Assembly: GCA_038061595.1 (NCBI GenBank)
Contig: JBBTYZ010000007.1
Location: 1-8,482 of the forward strand
Reading direction: 5' to 3'
DNA: 8,482 bases
Source of the DNA: JBBTYZ01 sp038061595
GTDB taxonomy: Bacteria > Patescibacteriota > Minisyncoccia > UBA6257 > GWB1-50-10
The translations under genes and the position numbers were made by a program. The notes under the pieces are model-generated. The model was not told where the DNA came from and did no database searches. It saw only the letters and a program-made list of their open reading frames with translations. Positions 7,398-8,482 of this stretch are shown piece after piece. How positions within the stretch are numbered: position 1 is the first letter of the stretch; every line of letters starts with the position of its first letter.

Positions 7398-7413
7398 TGA
7401 TTCACCGGAAACT
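7398..7413. other. Degenerate parS-like 16-mer
   Basis: TGATTCACCGGAAACT matches 12 of 16 bases of the widespread parS consensus TGTTTCACGTGAAACA. Two of the mismatches fall in the central CACGTG, which is normally the most conserved part. It lies 38 bp upstream of the parB start, a common neighbourhood for parS. On sequence alone this is weak. Confidence 0.2.
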
Positions 7414-7442
7414 AAAACAGAGGTGCTCTAGGCCCGGTTTTT
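7404..7442 (+). terminator. Possible terminator-like hairpin on the plus strand
   Basis: ACCGG (7404-7408) pairs with CCGGT (7434-7438), enclosing a small AGAG-GTG-CTCT hairpin (7419-7429). TTTTT (7438-7442) overlaps the end of the outer stem. No plus-strand gene is known to read into it. Read on the minus strand, it is a hairpin in the parB leader without a T-run. Confidence 0.25.
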
Positions 7443-7524
7443 GCAATTTTTTCCTTCGATTTTTATTTCAAGTATTTTTAAATTTTGTTTTTATAAGTAA
7501 AGAACAACTTGAAACTCGGAGTAC

Positions 7525-7619
7525 TTAATCTGCTTAAAAACTTGGTCTTTAGCATCCTCTGTTTTAGATAAAATGTGCACACACTAGCTCGCATCAAGTC
7601 AAAATGATCATCAGATTAA
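7525..7619. repeat. Nested inverted repeats in the parA-parB spacer
   Basis: TTAATCTG (7525-7532) is exactly reversed by CAGATTAA (7612-7619). Inside it ACTTG (7540-7544) pairs with CAAGT (7595-7599), and an 8-bp palindrome TGTGCACA sits at 7574-7581. On the minus strand this could fold as a leader RNA. About one 8-bp inverted repeat is expected by chance in a stretch this long and AT-rich, so the support is modest. Confidence 0.3.
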
Positions 7620-7685
7620 ATTCAGTACCTGCAGGATACCTCCTCTCATCCGACAAACAAGCTAACAAGAGACGAACTAGAAAAA

Positions 7686-7713
7686 ATTTTACTCTCGCCA
7701 CAAAAAGCGTCAA
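7686..7713 (-). promoter_or_regulatory. Candidate promoter reading towards parB
   Basis: On the minus strand TTGACG (7713-7708) is followed after 16 bp by TAAAAT (7691-7686). Each box differs from the consensus by one base. Transcription would start near 7679 and give a leader of about 320 nt before parB, or an independent small RNA. It lies just downstream of the parA stop, so parB could be transcribed separately from parA. Confidence 0.45.
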
Positions 7714-7726
7714 TACCCTTTATGAC

Positions 7727-7735
7727 TGTGGATAA
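7727..7735 (-). promoter_or_regulatory. Perfect DnaA box (TTATCCACA)
   Basis: TGTGGATAA on the plus strand is the exact complement of the consensus DnaA box. It lies 3 bp beyond the parA stop in non-coding DNA. I found no second perfect or one-mismatch box in the spacer, so it does not by itself define an origin. Single DnaA boxes also occur near genes linked to the replication cycle. Confidence 0.5.
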
Positions 7736-7738
7736 CCC

Positions 7739-8482
7739 TTAACTTTCTTGACTTGCCACTTCTTGCGCCAATCTTTCATAAGCTCTTGCTCCCGGACTTT
7801 GAGGATCATATAAGGCTATATGTCTTTGATAACTTGGGGCTTCGGCCAGACTTACCGATCTGGGTATTTCTACCTCATAAACATGGTGAGGGAAACGTCT
7901 TCTTATCTCTCTCGCAACCTCTCTCGAGAGCTTTTCCCGTTTGTCATACATAGTAAGAAGCGCTCCAGCAACTTTAATTGGATGGTTTAAGTTATTCTTT
8001 ATAAGATCAAGGGTTGAAAGTAACTGGCCTAACCCCTCCAAACTATAATATTCGCACTGCACAGGTATTATGACTTCGTCTGCGGCCATTAATCCGTTTA
8101 TTGTTAAAAGATGGAGACTTGGACCGAGGTCTATTAAAATAAAATCGTATTTACCACGAACTTTATCAACAAAATTCTTTAAGTATGTTTCTCTGTCCGG
8201 AAGGTTCACAAGTTCAACGAGCGCCCCGGCCAAATCTGATGATGCAGGCGCAATATCGAAGTTAGAAAGACTTGTCTGTTTAATAACTCGTTCTGGCGCT
8301 TGGTTAGCGAGGAGTACGTGATAAATAGTTTCATCCGGCAAATGCTTTACTCCCACGCCCACCGTTGCGTTAAACTGTGGATCAAAATCAATCAAGAGAG
8401 TCTTCTTGCCTGATATCGCAAGATAACCGGCAAGGTTCATGGCAGTGGTAGTTTTCCCCACCCCGCCTTTTTGATTACATAT
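7739..8482 (-). CDS. parA: Chromosome partitioning ATPase ParA (Soj), N-terminus cut by window edge
   Basis: This is a Walker-type ATPase that binds DNA non-specifically and pulls or relays ParB-bound origins. 247 residues are visible, and the codon frame runs off the right edge. By comparison with Soj, fewer than about 10 N-terminal residues are missing. The deviant Walker A KGGVGKTTT (visible residues 5-13) has both the signature and the P-loop lysine. LLIDFDPQ (29-36) is the A' motif, and FILIDLGPS (114-122) is Walker B, with LGPS where CPPS is common. The C-terminal IPRSVSLAEAPSYQ (206-219) is the typical Soj DNA-binding/family signature. An internal GTG at 8461 falls inside the P-loop and is not the start. 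It precedes parB on the same strand. Confidence 0.95.
   Translation of the reverse strand: MCNQKGGVGKTTTAMNLAGYLAISGKKTLLIDFDPQFNATVGVGVKHLPDETIYHVLLANQAPERVIKQTSLSNFDIAPASSDLAGALVELVNLPDRETYLKNFVDKVRGKYDFILIDLGPSLHLLTINGLMAADEVIIPVQCEYYSLEGLGQLLSTLDLIKNNLNHPIKVAGALLTMYDKREKLSREVAREIRRRFPHHVYEVEIPRSVSLAEAPSYQRHIALYDPQSPGARAYERLAQEVASQES

Larger units (their letters stand above)
7361..7738. other. 378-bp spacer between parA and parB without a convincing gene
   Basis: parA and parB are usually adjacent or overlapping, so this space is unusual. Its middle is very AT-rich (10 G/C in the 60 bases 7441-7500). It has a perfect DnaA box at the parA end, a plausible minus-strand promoter, an AGGAGG without a usable start codon, two 8-bp inverted repeats and a parS-like 16-mer near parB. 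Reading frames here are short and overlap each other. It could be a long parB leader, an unrecognised RNA, part of the replication origin, or remains of a lost gene. Confidence 0.6.

Noticed and set aside
7466..7514. Inverted repeat TTTCAAGT / ACTTGAAA as a riboswitch stem
   Set aside because: It is only 8 bp with a 33-nt AT-rich loop. About one such pair is expected by chance in the spacer, and no known riboswitch core was recognised.
7478..7594. 38-codon minus-strand reading frame in the parA-parB spacer
   Set aside because: It has no ribosome-binding site and runs into the AT-rich tract. Frames of this length are expected by chance.
7604..7735. 43-codon plus-strand frame starting with ATG in the spacer
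   Set aside because: It has no Shine-Dalgarno and no recognisable motif. It overlaps a different open frame on the same strand, so chance is the simplest reading.

Overview
The window carries seven protein-coding genes, all housekeeping, and one run of 100 N (2436-2535) marking a scaffold join. The N run, the compact genes, the weak ribosome-binding sites and the general look of the proteins suggest a draft or metagenome assembly of a Patescibacteria/CPR bacterium, perhaps Parcubacteria. That placement rests on recognition only; no search was run.

Layout, left to right. A minus-strand block reads groES (4527-4228), groEL (4222-2540), the gap, ddl (2433-1459) and a CBS-containing IMP dehydrogenase/GMP reductase family gene (1434 to beyond position 1). 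An 87-bp divergent intergenic region (4528-4614) separates groES from a plus-strand RelA/SpoT homologue (4615-6315). It holds a CIRCE-like operator (4532-4558) abutting a near-consensus promoter (4558-4585). The RelA/SpoT gene converges on parB (7360-6365), and the short space between them is filled by a perfect 42-bp palindrome (6321-6362). A 378-bp non-coding spacer (7361-7738) then separates parB from parA (7739 to beyond the right edge). It contains an AT-rich tract, a perfect DnaA box, a plausible minus-strand promoter and several inverted repeats.

How the genes fit together. GroES/GroEL form the chaperonin and are probably repressed by HrcA through CIRCE. The Rel protein makes and degrades (p)ppGpp. 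ParA/ParB segregate the chromosome origin. Ddl makes D-Ala-D-Ala for peptidoglycan. The GuaB-family protein acts in guanine nucleotide interconversion, which feeds the GTP pool used by Rel.

I found no defence system, mobile element, CRISPR array, tRNA or rRNA. The points most worth a second look are the CIRCE/promoter arrangement shared with rel, the GuaB1-like rather than classical IMPDH active site, the short Rel C-terminus, the 42-bp palindrome and the parA-parB spacer.
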